Shown: one piece after another, positions 54,972 through 64,000 of the stretch
Numbering within the stretch: position 1 is the first letter of the stretch
How the letters are laid out: each line of letters opens with the position of its first letter
Source: Peristeroidobacter soli
GTDB lineage: Bacteria > Pseudomonadota > Gammaproteobacteria > Steroidobacterales > Steroidobacteraceae
Length of the DNA stretch: 64,000 nucleotides
Direction: 5' to 3'
Assembly: GCF_004138485.1 (NCBI RefSeq)
Contig: NZ_ML142848.1
Coordinates: forward strand, 1,090,640 to 1,154,639
Position numbers and translations under genes: made by a program
Notes under the pieces: model-generated
Told to the model about the DNA's origin: nothing
The model's input: the letters and a program-made list of their open reading frames with translations, nothing else
Databases searched by the model: none

Positions 54972-55610
54972 TCACTTCTTCGCGGCTGCTTTCTTCTTGG
55001 CAGCGCCGCCGGCCTTCTTCTTCGGCGCGGCAGTCTTCTTGGCAGACTTCTTCGCGGCGGCAGCCTCGACCTTCTTCGCCTTGGCGGCGGCCTTGGTCTC
55101 GGCCTTGGCCTTCTTCTCGGCCTTCTCAGCGTCGGACTTCACGGCCTTCTTGGTCACGCGCTTGGAAGCGGCCTTCTTCTTGGAAGCAGCCTTCTTCTTC
55201 GGTGCGGCCTCTTCGCCTTCGGTCGACGGAGCGGCTTCGGCATCGGCCAGCTCTGGCTGATCCAGCAGCTGCATGAGCGCCATCTCAGCGGCATCGCCCG
55301 GACGCGGGTTCATGCGCAGGATGCGGGTGTAGCCGCCCGGACGCGTCTGGAAGCGGGGGCCAAGCGTTTCAAACAGCTTCACGACCACTTCGGCGTCGCG
55401 CAGCAGGGAGAACGCACGGCGGCGGTTGGCATCGCTGTCGTCCTTGCCGAGCGTGATCAACGGCTCGACCACACGACGCAATTCCTTGGCCTTCGGCACC
55501 GTGGTGCGGATGGTCTCGTGACGCAGCAGCGAGGCCGCCATGTTACGGAGCATCGCCTGGCGATGCGGGGCATTGCGGCTGAGCTGCCGGCCGGAGAGTT
55601 GGTGACGCAT
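54972..55610 (-). CDS. rplQ: Ribosomal protein bL17 with long basic C-terminal extension
   Basis: A 212-aa protein. The first 115 residues are standard bL17 ([20 protein letters not shown] ... [20 protein letters not shown]). They are followed by about 95 extra residues: a short acidic piece ([13 protein letters not shown]) and then Lys/Ala repeats ([13 protein letters not shown] and similar). Such histone-H1-like tails can contact rRNA or nucleic acid; whether it is retained on the ribosome is unknown. Last gene of the alpha operon. Confidence 0.95.
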   Translation of the reverse strand: MRHQLSGRQLSRNAPHRQAMLRNMAASLLRHETIRTTVPKAKELRRVVEPLITLGKDDSDANRRRAFSLLRDAEVVVKLFETLGPRFQTRPGGYTRILRMNPRPGDAAEMALMQLLDQPELADAEAAPSTEGEEAAPKKKAASKKKAASKRVTKKAVKSDAEKAEKKAKAETKAAAKAKKVEAAAAKKSAKKTAAPKKKAGGAAKKKAAAKK

Positions 55611-55632
55611 TGTTCTAGGTCCTTACACAGAA

Positions 55633-55657
55633 CCGGGGCTCACATCGTGAGCCCCGG
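55633..55657 (-). other. Hairpin in the rpoA-rplQ gap
   Basis: Perfect 11-bp stem CCGGGGCTCAC-ATC-GTGAGCCCCGG. No U-tract follows on the minus strand, so it is more likely an RNA processing or stability element, or an attenuator that lowers rplQ expression, than a full terminator. Confidence 0.55.
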
Positions 55658-55666
55658 GTTTAGTCT

Positions 55667-56671
55667 TTAGATGACGTCTCTATCGTCATCGCGCTTGAGG
55701 CTGACCGGCGGCCAGTTGTCCAGGCGCATGCCGAGCGACAGGCCGTGGCTCTCCAGGACTTCCTTGATCTCGGTGAGCGACTTCTTGCCGAGGTTCGGAG
55801 TACGGAGCAGCTCCACTTCGGTCCGCTGCACGAGATCGCCGATGTAATGGATGTTCTCGGCCTTCAAGCAGTTCGCGCTGCGAACCGTGAGCTCGAGCTC
55901 GTCCACCGGACGCAACAGGATCGGATCGAACTGCTGCTCGGCAGCCTTCGACGCGCCCTCGTCCTGGCCCTGCAGATCCACGAACACCGACAGCTGATCC
56001 TTCAGGATCGAACCGGCGCGGCGAATGGCTTCTTCCGCATCGATCGTGCCGTTGGTCTCGATGTCCAGGATCAGCTTGTCCAGGTTCGTGCGCTGCTCGA
56101 CGCGCGCGCTCTCGACCGTGTAGGTCACGCGGCGGATCGGGCTGAACGACGCATCGAGCTGCAGACGGCCGATCGGGCCGCTGGACTCTTCGAACGTGGC
56201 GCGCTGGATGGCCGGACGGTAACCGCGGCCGCGCTCCACTTTGAGCGTCATATTCAGTTCACCAGCCTTCGTCAGATTCGCGATCACGAGGTCGGTGTTC
56301 AGCACTTCCACGTCGTGGTCGAGCTGGATGTCGCCCGCGGTCACGGGGCCCGGGCCCTTCTTGTGGAGGCGCAGCTCGGTCTCTTCACGCGCGTTCAAGC
56401 GGATCGCGACCTGCTTCAGATTCAACAAAATGTCGACGACGTCTTCCTGCACGCCCTCGATGCTGGTGTACTCATGGAGCACGCCATCGATCTCCGCTTC
56501 GGTGATCGCGCAGCCCGGCATGGAAGACAACAGCACGCGGCGCAGGGCGTTACCCAGCGTGTGTCCGAAGCCGCGCTCAAACGGCTCGATCACGACTTTC
56601 GCCTGCTTGGCGGTCGTGGGAGTCACTTTGACGACGCGAGGCTTCAGGAATTCGCCAACGGATGCCTGCAT
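55667..56671 (-). CDS. rpoA: RNA polymerase alpha subunit
   Basis: A 334-aa subunit that nucleates RNA polymerase assembly. The N-terminal dimerisation domain ([20 protein letters not shown]) and the C-terminal DNA/activator-binding domain ([34 protein letters not shown]) are both complete. It lies between rpsD and rplQ as in the canonical alpha operon. Confidence 0.98.
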   Translation of the reverse strand: MQASVGEFLKPRVVKVTPTTAKQAKVVIEPFERGFGHTLGNALRRVLLSSMPGCAITEAEIDGVLHEYTSIEGVQEDVVDILLNLKQVAIRLNAREETELRLHKKGPGPVTAGDIQLDHDVEVLNTDLVIANLTKAGELNMTLKVERGRGYRPAIQRATFEESSGPIGRLQLDASFSPIRRVTYTVESARVEQRTNLDKLILDIETNGTIDAEEAIRRAGSILKDQLSVFVDLQGQDEGASKAAEQQFDPILLRPVDELELTVRSANCLKAENIHYIGDLVQRTEVELLRTPNLGKKSLTEIKEVLESHGLSLGMRLDNWPPVSLKRDDDRDVI

Positions 56672-56772
56672 GGACCATTCACCTGTTTAGGTAAGTGTTG
56701 GGGATAAATCAGATATCGATCCCCGGAAGATATGGGCTGGAGGCGGATTTAACATCCGCCCCCAACGCAAAC

Positions 56773-57396
56773 TTATTTCGAATACAACTCGACCACGAGG
56801 TTCTCGTTGATCTCGGGCAGAATCTCTTCGCGGTCGGGCAGCTGCTTGAACGTGCCGGTAAATTTCTTCTCATCGACCTCAACCCATGCCGGGAACCCGA
56901 CCTGGGACTTGATCTGCAACGCGGTCTGGATGCGCAGCTGCTTCTGCGCCTTGTCACGAACCGCGATCACGTCGCCGGCGCTGCACTGGTACGAAGGGAT
57001 GTTCACCACTTCGCCATTCACCGAGATCGACTTGTGGCTGACCAGCTGACGGGCTTCGCTGCGCGTGGCGGCGAATCCCATGCGGTAGACCACGTTGTCG
57101 AGACGGCCTTCCAGGAGCTGCAACAGGGTCGAACCCGTCGCGCCCGGACGACCGGTGGCCTTGATGTAGTAGTTGCGGAACTGTCTTTCAAGGACGCCGT
57201 ACATGCGGCGCAGCTTCTGCTTCTCGCGCAGCTGCAGGCCGTAGTCGGACAAACGACCACGACGCTCACCCTTGATGCCGCCCGGCGGCACTTCCAGCTT
57301 GCACTTCGATTCCAGCGACTTGACGCCGCTCTTCAAGAACAAGTCGGTGCCTTCGCGGCGGGACAGCTTGCACTTCGGACCAAGATAACGAGCCAT
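56773..57396 (-). CDS. rpsD: Ribosomal protein uS4
   Basis: A 207-aa small-subunit assembly protein that binds 16S rRNA early and, in E. coli, represses the alpha operon by binding its mRNA leader. Family start [20 protein letters not shown]; the S4 RNA-binding domain ([20 protein letters not shown]) is complete. No zinc-binding CxxC is present at the N-terminus beyond the single Cys, as in the zinc-free type. Confidence 0.97.
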   Translation of the reverse strand: MARYLGPKCKLSRREGTDLFLKSGVKSLESKCKLEVPPGGIKGERRGRLSDYGLQLREKQKLRRMYGVLERQFRNYYIKATGRPGATGSTLLQLLEGRLDNVVYRMGFAATRSEARQLVSHKSISVNGEVVNIPSYQCSAGDVIAVRDKAQKQLRIQTALQIKSQVGFPAWVEVDEKKFTGTFKQLPDREEILPEINENLVVELYSK

Positions 57397-57416
57397 GCGA
57401 CTTCCTTAGCGACGCG

Positions 57417-57830
57417 TCAGACGCGGCGCTTTTTGGGCGGACGGCAGCCGTTGTGCGGGATCGGCGTGACGTCGGAAATGTTTGTAATCTTCAGACCGCA
57501 GGCGTTGAGCGCGCGGACAGCGGACTCGCGGCCCGGGCCGGGGCCCTTGACGCGCACTTCCACCATCTTCACGCCGTGCTCCTGAGCGGCGGTGCCGGCC
57601 TTCTCGGCGGCAACCTGTGCGGCGAACGGCGTGCTCTTACGCGAACCGCGGAAACCGCAACCACCGCTGGTCGCCCACGACAGGGTGTTGCCCTGACGAT
57701 CGGTGATCGTGACGATGGTGTTGTTGAACGACGCGTGCACGTGGGCAATCGCATCGGTCACATGCTTTTTGACCTTCTTGCGAGCGCCACCCTTGGCGCC
57801 GCCCTGGCCCTGTTGCTTCTGTTCAGCCAT
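57417..57830 (-). CDS. rpsK: Ribosomal protein uS11
   Basis: A 137-aa 30S platform protein. Core: [20 protein letters not shown], then SAGG-equivalent [20 protein letters not shown] and the C-terminal [12 protein letters not shown] short Gln/Gly/Lys-rich N-terminal tail makes it a few residues longer than E. coli S11. It starts nine bases after rpsM ends. Confidence 0.97.
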   Translation of the reverse strand: MAEQKQQGQGGAKGGARKKVKKHVTDAIAHVHASFNNTIVTITDRQGNTLSWATSGGCGFRGSRKSTPFAAQVAAEKAGTAAQEHGVKMVEVRVKGPGPGRESAVRALNACGLKITNISDVTPIPHNGCRPPKKRRV

Positions 57831-57839
57831 AACTATCTC

Positions 57840-58220
57840 TTAGGCCTTGCCGGCCGGGGTGTTCATCTTCACCGCCGCCTTACGCGGACCCTTACGGGTG
57901 CGGGCGTTGGTGCGCGTACGCTGACCACGCAGCGGAAGGCCACGGCGATGACGGATGCCGCGGTAGCAACCGAGGTCCATCAAACGCTTGATGTTCATGG
58001 ACACTTCGCGGCGCAGGTCGCCTTCGACGGTGAGCTTGCCGATCGCCGAACGCAGCGCAGCCACTTCCGCGTCGGTGAGGTTCTTCACCAGCGTGTTCAG
58101 CTTGACGCCCGCGGTCTCACAGGCCTTCTGAGCCTGAGTGCGGCCAATACCGTAGATATGTGTGAGGCCAACCCACACATGCTTGTTCATCGGAATGTTG
58201 ACGCCGGCAATGCGAGCCAT
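57840..58220 (-). CDS. rpsM: Ribosomal protein uS13
   Basis: A 126-aa head protein of the 30S subunit that contacts the 50S subunit and P-site tRNA. Family start [20 protein letters not shown]; the conserved [20 protein letters not shown] segment is present. First gene of the alpha operon after a 189-base leader that follows rpmJ. Confidence 0.97.
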   Translation of the reverse strand: MARIAGVNIPMNKHVWVGLTHIYGIGRTQAQKACETAGVKLNTLVKNLTDAEVAALRSAIGKLTVEGDLRREVSMNIKRLMDLGCYRGIRHRRGLPLRGQRTRTNARTRKGPRKAAVKMNTPAGKA

Positions 58221-58223
58221 CTG

Positions 58224-58409
58224 CGGACTACTCCCCGCGACGAAAAGCGCGGAACTTTAAACTAAAAAACCCAGTAACTCAATGCTTTAAAAAGATCTAA
58301 AGCGCGTCTCGAGCAGCCGTCCCTGGAGCCTCGGCCAGCCCGTACCTCCGTGTACGGTCGTTCGGCCGGCGCGACGACACGTTAAGTGTCCTCGCGAAGA
58401 CATCCGGCC
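58224..58409 (-). promoter_or_regulatory. Leader region of the alpha operon
   Basis: 186 bases between rpmJ and rpsM, longer than any other gap in this cluster. It contains an imperfect hairpin built on CCGTAC (58340-58345) and GTACGG (58352-58357), flanked by GGCC arms, and an A/T-rich stretch (about 58255-58295) that could hold a promoter. In E. coli the equivalent region carries the S4 repression pseudoknot; I cannot prove that structure here. Confidence 0.4.
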
Positions 58410-58523
58410 TCACCCCTGACGCTGCTTATGTCGCGCGTCGGAGCAGATTACGTACACCACGCGGCGGCGGCGCACGACCTTGCAGTTCTTGCAGATCTTC
58501 TTGACTGATGCACGGACCTTCAT
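58410..58523 (-). CDS. rpmJ: Ribosomal protein bL36
   Basis: A 37-aa protein, found by reading the minus strand between secY and rpsM. It starts [20 protein letters not shown] and ends [12 protein letters not shown]. The zinc-binding pattern is C-x2-C at CKNC, then a later Cys and His (ICSDARH), so this is the zinc-containing form. Conserved position directly after secY. Confidence 0.95.
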   Translation of the reverse strand: MKVRASVKKICKNCKVVRRRRVVYVICSDARHKQRQG

Positions 58524-58568
58524 GACTCACTCCCGCGGATCGCTCACGCGCCCGCCATCAAATGCTGA

Positions 58569-59915
58569 CTAATTCTGCTGACCCGGGCGGCCGTAACCGC
58601 GCAGATTGGCCTTTTTCATCAGGCCCTCGTACTGGTGCGACATGAGGTGTGCCGCGACCTGCGCCTGGAAGTCCATGATCACCACCACCATGATCAGCAG
58701 CGAGGTACCACCGAAGTAGAACGGCACGCTGAAGCGCGAGATCAGGAACTCAGGCAGCAAGCAGACGATGGTCACGTACAGCGCACCCCACACCGTCAAC
58801 CGCGTCAGCACCTTGTCGATGTACTCACCGGTCTGCTGACCCGGGCGGATGCCCGGAATGAAGGCGCCCGACTTCTTCAGGTTCTCCGCGGTCTCGCGCG
58901 AGTTGAACACCAGCGCGGTGTAGAAGAAGCTGAAGAAAATGATCAGACCGCCGTACAGGATCATGTGTGCCGGCTGACCCGGGGTCAGCGCCGCGGACAC
59001 GTTCTGCAGCCAGGCGAAATTGCCCGAGCTGCCGCCCCAGCTGGCGATCGTCGCCGGAAACAGCAACAGGCTGGAGGCGAAGATCGGCGGAATCACGCCC
59101 GACATGTTCAACTTGAACGGCAGGTGAGTGCTCTGACCGGCGTACAGACGACGGCCCTGCTGACGCTTCGCGTAGTTCACCTGGATACGACGCTGGCCGC
59201 GCTCCACGAACACCACGAACGCGGTCACCGCGATCACCATGATGAACAGCACCAGCGCCAGCGCCGCGTTGATTTCACCGGTGCGCACCAGTTCCAAAGT
59301 ACCGCCGATAGCCGCGGGCAAGCCCGCCACGATACCGGCCAGAATGATCATCGAAATGCCGTTGCCCAGACCGCGCTCGGTGATCTGCTCGCCCAGCCAC
59401 ATCAGGAACATGGTGCCGGCGATCAGCGTCATGGTCGCGACGAACACGAACTGCGGACCCGGCTGCAACACCACGCCCTGATTCTGGAACGCGATCGACG
59501 CCGAAGCGCCCTGCACCGCCGCCAGAATCACCGTGCCGTAACGCGTGTACTGCGTCAGCTTGCGACGGCCCGACTCGCCTTCCTTCTTGATCGCGGCCAG
59601 CGACGGCACGACCACCGCCATCATCTGAATGATGATGGACGCGGAGATGTAGGGCATGACGCCCAGCGCGAAGATCGACAGGCGTTGCAGCGCGCCGCCC
59701 GAGAACATGTTGAAGATGTCCAGGATGGTGCCCTTCTGCTCCTGGAAGAAGCGGGCGAGCGCCACCGGGTCGATACCCGGCGCTGGAATGAACGTGCCGA
59801 TGCGATACACGATCAACGCGCCCAGCAAGAAGAACAACCGCTGTCGCAGCTCTGCGAAGCGGGTCATCTCGCCGAAGGCGGACAGAGACGCAGCGGTGGC
59901 GGGTTTGGTGGCCAC
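58569..59915 (-). CDS. secY: Preprotein translocase subunit SecY
   Basis: A 448-aa channel-forming subunit of the Sec translocon with ten membrane helices. Family segments: [20 protein letters not shown], the plug and early helices ([20 protein letters not shown]), [16 protein letters not shown], the cytoplasmic loop [16 protein letters not shown], and the C-terminal [20 protein letters not shown]. Its cargo would include the many exported proteins in this window. Confidence 0.97.
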   Translation of the reverse strand: MATKPATAASLSAFGEMTRFAELRQRLFFLLGALIVYRIGTFIPAPGIDPVALARFFQEQKGTILDIFNMFSGGALQRLSIFALGVMPYISASIIIQMMAVVVPSLAAIKKEGESGRRKLTQYTRYGTVILAAVQGASASIAFQNQGVVLQPGPQFVFVATMTLIAGTMFLMWLGEQITERGLGNGISMIILAGIVAGLPAAIGGTLELVRTGEINAALALVLFIMVIAVTAFVVFVERGQRRIQVNYAKRQQGRRLYAGQSTHLPFKLNMSGVIPPIFASSLLLFPATIASWGGSSGNFAWLQNVSAALTPGQPAHMILYGGLIIFFSFFYTALVFNSRETAENLKKSGAFIPGIRPGQQTGEYIDKVLTRLTVWGALYVTIVCLLPEFLISRFSVPFYFGGTSLLIMVVVIMDFQAQVAAHLMSHQYEGLMKKANLRGYGRPGQQN

Positions 59916-59965
59916 GGAGTCCTTGTCGTTCAGTGAATCGTTACGATCGCGGCGTCAGAGGCTGC

Positions 59966-60430
59966 TTACTTGGCAGCCTCGAGCGCTTCGATCTTGCCGC
60001 CAGCCGCCTCGATGGCAGCCTTGGCGCCCTTGGTCAGGTGCACGCCCTTGATGGTCACGGCGCGGCTGATACCACCCGACAACACGATGCGTGCACGCTG
60101 GGCGAACTCCGGCACCAGGTTGGTGGCGCGCAGGACGTCCAGATCAATGACGTCGCCTTTGACCTTTGCAAGCTCCGACAGGCGCACTTCGGCGACGGTC
60201 GGGGCAATCCTGGAGCGGAAGCCGAACTTCGGCAGCCGGCGCTGGAGGGGCATCTGGCCGCCTTCGAAGCCGACCTTGTGATAACCACCCTTACGGGCGC
60301 GCTGACCCTTCACGCCGCGGCCGCAGGTCTTACCCTGGCCGGCGGAAGCGCCGCGACCGACGCGCAGACGCGTCTTCTTGCTGCCCGGAGCGGGCGAAAT
60401 TTCATTGAGGCGCATGGTTTCGGTACTCAT
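59966..60430 (-). CDS. rplO: Ribosomal protein uL15
   Basis: A 154-aa 50S assembly protein. Residue 6 ([20 protein letters not shown]) matches the common family start, so the first five residues are optional. The Gly/Arg-rich N-terminal extension ([20 protein letters not shown]) and the globular C-terminal domain are complete. The start overlaps the rpmD stop by one base. Confidence 0.96.
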   Translation of the reverse strand: MSTETMRLNEISPAPGSKKTRLRVGRGASAGQGKTCGRGVKGQRARKGGYHKVGFEGGQMPLQRRLPKFGFRSRIAPTVAEVRLSELAKVKGDVIDLDVLRATNLVPEFAQRARIVLSGGISRAVTIKGVHLTKGAKAAIEAAGGKIEALEAAK

Positions 60431-60624
60431 TAGCCCTTCACCTCTTCGACTTTCAGCAAGTGGCGCGAGGCGCTCAGCATGCCGCGAATTTCCGGCGTGT
60501 CCGACACAGTCACGGTGTCACGAATCCGGCGCAGACCCAGACCGCGCACGGTGGCGCGATGAGCCTTGAGCTGGCCGAAGACGCTCTTCACGAGCGTGAC
60601 CTTGTAGCCCTTGTTGCTTGCCAT
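60430..60624 (-). CDS. rpmD: Ribosomal protein uL30
   Basis: A 64-aa 50S protein ([40 protein letters not shown]). Short bacterial type. The TAATG overlap with rplO couples their translation. Confidence 0.96.
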   Translation of the reverse strand: MASNKGYKVTLVKSVFGQLKAHRATVRGLGLRRIRDTVTVSDTPEIRGMLSASRHLLKVEEVKG

Positions 60625-60668
60625 GACGACTTCCTACTTCTATGAGGGCGCGTGAGTGATCGCCGGGC

Positions 60669-61175
60669 TCAGCCCAGGATCTCTTCCACGCGCTTGCCAC
60701 GCTTCGCCGCGATGTCATCGGGCGACTGCGCGCTGTTCAACGCATTCATCGTGGCGCGCACGATGTTGATCGGGTTACGCGAGCCGTAGCTCTTCGCGAG
60801 CACGTTGCGCACGCCGGCACACTCGAACACGGCGCGCATGCCGCCGCCCGCGATCAAGCCGGTACCGTCGGCGGCCGGCTGCATGAACACGCGTGTTGCG
60901 CCGTGACGGCCGTGCACCGCGAAGTGCAACGTCGCGTTCTTCAGCGACACGTTCGACAGGTTCTTGCGGGCCGCCTGCATCGCCTTCTGGATCGCGACCG
61001 GCACTTCACGCGCCTTGCCGTAACCGAAGCCGACCTTGCCGCGTCCGTCGCCGACCACGGTCAGCGCGGTGAAGCCGAACTGACGGCCACCCTTCACGAC
61101 TTTGGCGACGCGATTCACCGCGACGAGCTTTTCGATGTACTCGTCGCCCGCCTGGTTCTTTTCAACTCTTGCCAT
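60669..61175 (-). CDS. rpsE: Ribosomal protein uS5
   Basis: A 168-aa 30S protein involved in decoding fidelity and mRNA unwinding. The S5 double-stranded-RNA-binding fold ([40 protein letters not shown]) and C-terminal domain ([20 protein letters not shown]) are complete. Confidence 0.97.
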   Translation of the reverse strand: MARVEKNQAGDEYIEKLVAVNRVAKVVKGGRQFGFTALTVVGDGRGKVGFGYGKAREVPVAIQKAMQAARKNLSNVSLKNATLHFAVHGRHGATRVFMQPAADGTGLIAGGGMRAVFECAGVRNVLAKSYGSRNPINIVRATMNALNSAQSPDDIAAKRGKRVEEILG

Positions 61176-61186
61176 GGGTGTCTCTC

Positions 61187-61537
61187 TTAGAATTCCAGAC
61201 CGTTTTCACGCGCGGCATCGGCCAGCGCCTTGATACGACCGTGGAACTTGAAGCCGGAACGATCGAAGGCCACTTTCGTGATGCCCTTCGCCTTGGCACG
61301 CTCGGCAATTGCCTTGCCGACGGCGGCAGCGGCAGTCGAATTGCCGGTGCCTGTCAAACCCTCGCGCACGTCCTTCTGCAAGGTCGACGCCTGCGCCAGC
61401 ACCTTCGACTCGGTGTCGAAGATCTGCGCGTAGATGTGCTGAGACGTGCGATGCACCGACAGCCGCAGAACCTTCAGTTCGCGGATCTTGGCGCGAGCGC
61501 GGATCGCGCGGCGCAGTCGTTGAGCATTTTTGTTCAT
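61187..61537 (-). CDS. rplR: Ribosomal protein uL18
   Basis: A 116-aa 5S-rRNA-binding protein of the 50S central protuberance ([59 protein letters not shown]). Confidence 0.97.
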   Translation of the reverse strand: MNKNAQRLRRAIRARAKIRELKVLRLSVHRTSQHIYAQIFDTESKVLAQASTLQKDVREGLTGTGNSTAAAAVGKAIAERAKAKGITKVAFDRSGFKFHGRIKALADAARENGLEF

Positions 61538-61604
61538 AAATAAAATCTCTAAAAAGTAACCGTTGCACCCTGGTATTCCATTCGGAACCCAGCGGCGCCG
61601 ATGT

Positions 61605-62141
61605 TTACTTCTTCTTGGCTTCCTTCAGTTCGATCTTCTCGCCGGCATAGCGCACGCCCTTGCCCTTGTACGGCTCCGGCGGACGGAACGCGCGGATGTC
61701 GGCACAGACCTGGCCGAGCTTCTGCACGTCCGAACCCTTGACCAGAATTTCGGTCTGGCTCGGCGTTTCGATCGTGATGCCCTCGGGCGCCGTGTAGACG
61801 ACCGGGTGCGAGAACCCCAGCGTGAGGTTCAGGTTCTTGCCCTGCGCAGCGGCGCGGTAACCGACGCCGACCAGCTCGAGCTTGCGCTCATAGCCCTTGC
61901 TGACACCGAGCACGATGTTCGCCAGGTGCGCGCGCGTCGAGCCCGCGACCATGTCGGCTTCGCGACCGTCGTTGGCCTTCTCGACCTTGAGCGTCGAGGC
62001 GTCCTGCACCACTTTCACCAAGCGGGCATTGAGCGCGAGGCTCAGCGTGCCCTTCGCGCCTTTGACGCTGATGGCGTCGGCGCTGATGGTGGCGGTCACG
62101 CCTTGCGGCAGTGGGACCGGCTGTTTTGCTACTCGAGACAT
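61605..62141 (-). CDS. rplF: Ribosomal protein uL6
   Basis: A 178-aa protein near the factor-binding site of the 50S subunit. Two repeated L6 domains are visible; the C-terminal one holds the conserved [20 protein letters not shown]. The end is Lys-rich. Confidence 0.97.
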   Translation of the reverse strand: MSRVAKQPVPLPQGVTATISADAISVKGAKGTLSLALNARLVKVVQDASTLKVEKANDGREADMVAGSTRAHLANIVLGVSKGYERKLELVGVGYRAAAQGKNLNLTLGFSHPVVYTAPEGITIETPSQTEILVKGSDVQKLGQVCADIRAFRPPEPYKGKGVRYAGEKIELKEAKKK

Positions 62142-62156
62142 TGCTGTGCGTCCCTA

Positions 62157-62552
62157 TTAGGAAACGACGCAGATGACTTCGCCGCCGTGGCCCGCAGCGC
62201 GTGCCTGGCGATCGGTCATCACGCCCTTAGACGTGGAAACGATGGCAATACCCAGTCCGCCCAGGATGGAAGGCAGCTCGTCCTTCCCCTTGTAGACGCG
62301 CAGGCCGGGGCGGCTGATGCGCTCCAGGCGGTCGATGACCGGGCGGCCCTGGTAGTACTTCAGCTGTACCGCCAGCGTCGGCTTGCCCTCGACGTCGGTT
62401 GCGGAGAAATCTTCGATATAGCCTTCGTCCTTCAGCACCTTGGCAATCGCGACCTTCACCTTGGAAGTCGGCGCGTTGATTTCGGCTTTGCCAGAAGACT
62501 GCCCGTTACGAATACGGGTCAGGAAGTCGGCGATCGGATCCGTCATGCTCAT
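62157..62552 (-). CDS. rpsH: Ribosomal protein uS8
   Basis: A 131-aa 16S-rRNA-binding assembly protein ([20 protein letters not shown]; the C-terminal [20 protein letters not shown] and VICVVS). In E. coli it also represses the spc operon by binding the rplE mRNA start; I did not attempt to fold that site here. Confidence 0.97.
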   Translation of the reverse strand: MSMTDPIADFLTRIRNGQSSGKAEINAPTSKVKVAIAKVLKDEGYIEDFSATDVEGKPTLAVQLKYYQGRPVIDRLERISRPGLRVYKGKDELPSILGGLGIAIVSTSKGVMTDRQARAAGHGGEVICVVS

Positions 62553-62579
62553 TTATGCGTGCTCCAGAGGTACCAGCTG

Positions 62580-62885
62580 TTACCAGCTGGCCATGCCGAG
62601 GCCCGGAATTTCGCCGCGCATGGTCGCTTCGCGCAGCTTGGTGCGGCCCAATCCGAACTTGCGGTAGAAACCGCGCGGACGGCCGGTGATTGCGCAGCGA
62701 TTACGCTGGCGGCTCTTGCTCGAGTCGCGCGGCAGAGCCTGCAACTGAGCGACAGCAGCTTCGCGTTCTGCCGGCGTGGAAGTCGGCTTGCGAATGATCT
62801 CTTTCAGCTTCGCGCGCTTGGCGGCGTAGCGCTTGACGAGCTTCGCACGCTTTTCTTCGCGATTGACCATCGATGTCTTGGCCAT
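62580..62885 (-). CDS. rpsN: Ribosomal protein uS14 (zinc-free type)
   Basis: A 101-aa 30S protein of the long, zinc-independent form: the CxxC pairs of the short type are absent. The core [20 protein letters not shown] and the end [18 protein letters not shown] are standard. Confidence 0.97.
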   Translation of the reverse strand: MAKTSMVNREEKRAKLVKRYAAKRAKLKEIIRKPTSTPAEREAAVAQLQALPRDSSKSRQRNRCAITGRPRGFYRKFGLGRTKLREATMRGEIPGLGMASW

Positions 62886-62901
62886 AACCTAACTCCCGCC
62901 G

Positions 62902-63447
62902 TTACTTGCGGAACGGAAAATTGAACGCTTCCAGCAACGCGCGGCCGGACTTGTCGTCCTTGGCGGTCGTGGTGATCGTGATGTCCATGCCCCGGATCGC
63001 ATCGATCTGGTCGTATGCGATTTCCGGGAAGATGATCTGTTCCTTGACGCCGAAGTTGTAGTTGCCCTGGCCGTCGAAGGAGCGCGCGCTCACACCGCGG
63101 AAGTCGCGGATACGAGGCATCGCGATGCTCACCAGACGATCCAGGAACTCATACATGCGCGCGCCGCGCAGAGTCACCTTGGCGCCGATCGCGAGACCGT
63201 CGCGGACCTTGAAGGTCGCAACCGACTTGCGCGCGCGCGTCACCAACGGCTTCTGACCGGTGATCTTGGTGAGATCGCCGACCGCGTTGTCCATGATCTT
63301 CTTGTCCGCGACCGCTTCGCCGACGCCCATGTTGACCGTGATCTTGGTGATCTTCGGCACTTCCATGACGTTCGCGAGGCCCAGCGTCTCTTTGAGCTGG
63401 GACACGATCGTGTCGCGGTAATACTGTTCGAGTCTTGCCTTAGCCAT
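62902..63447 (-). CDS. rplE: Ribosomal protein uL5
   Basis: A 181-aa protein of the 5S rRNA complex (start [20 protein letters not shown]; middle [21 protein letters not shown]-terminal [20 protein letters not shown]). Confidence 0.97.
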   Translation of the reverse strand: MAKARLEQYYRDTIVSQLKETLGLANVMEVPKITKITVNMGVGEAVADKKIMDNAVGDLTKITGQKPLVTRARKSVATFKVRDGLAIGAKVTLRGARMYEFLDRLVSIAMPRIRDFRGVSARSFDGQGNYNFGVKEQIIFPEIAYDQIDAIRGMDITITTTAKDDKSGRALLEAFNFPFRK

Positions 63448-63495
63448 CTTCGTTTAACCTTTGTGGACCCGCTCCGACGCCCATATCTATGGACA

Positions 63496-63810
63496 TTAGG
63501 CGTCGACGGTTTCCTTGTTGGACTTGAAGAAGCGCACTTTCTTGCCGTCGGCAAGCGTACGGATGCCCACGCGGTCACCCTTCTTCGTCACGGGATTCCA
63601 CAACGCCACGTTGGACAGATCGATCGAGGTTTCTTTCTCGACGATGCCACCCTGCACGTTACGCTGCGGGTTCGGCTTGGTGTGCCGCTTGACCATATTG
63701 ATGCCCTCGACGACCACGCGGCCTTCGAGAACTTTGGTCACCGTGCCACGGCGGCCTTTGTCTCGGCCGGTGGTCACGACGACTTCGTCACCCTTACGAA
63801 TCTTGTTCAT
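63496..63810 (-). CDS. rplX: Ribosomal protein uL24
   Basis: A 104-aa 50S assembly-initiating protein with the KOW motif at the start ([20 protein letters not shown]) and the conserved [20 protein letters not shown]. Confidence 0.97.
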   Translation of the reverse strand: MNKIRKGDEVVVTTGRDKGRRGTVTKVLEGRVVVEGINMVKRHTKPNPQRNVQGGIVEKETSIDLSNVALWNPVTKKGDRVGIRTLADGKKVRFFKSNKETVDA

Positions 63811-63820
63811 GACCCAACTC

Positions 63821-64000
63821 TCAAAGAACTTCGGGAGCCAGCGAAATGATCTTCATGAACTGCGCGGTACGCAGCTCACGAGTCACGGGTCCGAAGATAC
63901 GGGTGCCCACCGGCTCCAGCTTGTTGGTCAGCAACACCGCGGCGTTGCCGTCGAAGCGGATCAGCGAGCCGTCGGCACGACGCACACCGAACTTGGTGCG
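63821..64000 (-). CDS. rplN: Ribosomal protein uL14, C-terminal part
   Basis: Partial: the last 59 residues, running off the right edge (in-frame from base 64000). The sequence [20 protein letters not shown], then [20 protein letters not shown] and the end [11 protein letters not shown] are diagnostic of uL14. It precedes rplX by 10 bases as in the canonical spc operon. Confidence 0.95.
   Translation of the reverse strand, partial: RTKFGVRRADGSLIRFDGNAAVLLTNKLEPVGTRIFGPVTRELRTAQFMKIISLAPEVL

Overview
The window is a GC-rich chromosomal segment of a gammaproteobacterium. Evidence: a canonical spc/alpha ribosomal cluster, the miaB-phoH-ybeY-corC-lnt series, SthA, divergent ssb/uvrA and several TonB/lipoprotein genes. 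I cannot fix the genus; a soil or aquatic Xanthomonadales-, Nevskiales- or Steroidobacter-like lineage is inference only.

Layout. 1-5 kb: the end of an Ogt-type DNA repair gene, two overlapping exported amidohydrolase genes, an EF-hand protein and an Xre/RES toxin-antitoxin pair with a readable promoter and operator. 5-9 kb (minus): a membrane fatty-acid desaturase, an actin-fold ATPase and a membrane-anchored PGRP-type amidase. 9-14 kb: a TonB-receptor relic, a group of small regulators (LuxR-type HTH, a degenerate methyltransferase-fold protein, a second HTH protein), a DUF4412-like lipoprotein and a periplasmic helical protein. 14-20 kb (minus): uppP, a dicarboxylate/amino-acid symporter, and kdpD-kdpE without kdpFABC. 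20-26 kb (minus): PaiB-like protein, then lnt, corC, ybeY, phoH, miaB with short overlaps. 26-30 kb: ssb and uvrA, divergent. 30-34.5 kb (minus): an accessory run of small lipoproteins, membrane proteins and unknowns. 35-40 kb: a lipoprotein of the hydratase/FAH fold coupled to a Xaa-Pro peptidase, five 19-bp tandem repeats, mscL, a 290-bp non-coding inverted-repeat element sitting exactly on the sthA stop codon, and sthA. 40-46 kb: TonB receptor, ApbE, and an HTH-TM-TPR protein.

47-55 kb holds the most unusual locus. A single 2125-residue membrane protein carries six AAA modules at a regular 241-254-residue spacing. They are arranged as three repeats of a two-module cassette; the first module is degenerate. 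It is followed 25 bases later by a cytoplasmic von Willebrand A (MIDAS) protein. Six AAA modules in one chain plus a MIDAS domain is the plan of eukaryotic midasin, yet the modules here are of the classic p97/FtsH type, so this looks like an independent bacterial single-chain pseudo-hexamer.

55-64 kb (minus): rplN-rplX-rplE-rpsN-rpsH-rplF-rplR-rpsE-rpmD-rplO-secY-rpmJ-rpsM-rpsK-rpsD-rpoA-rplQ, the standard spc plus alpha operon order; rplN runs off the right edge. I saw no tRNA, rRNA or CRISPR array.
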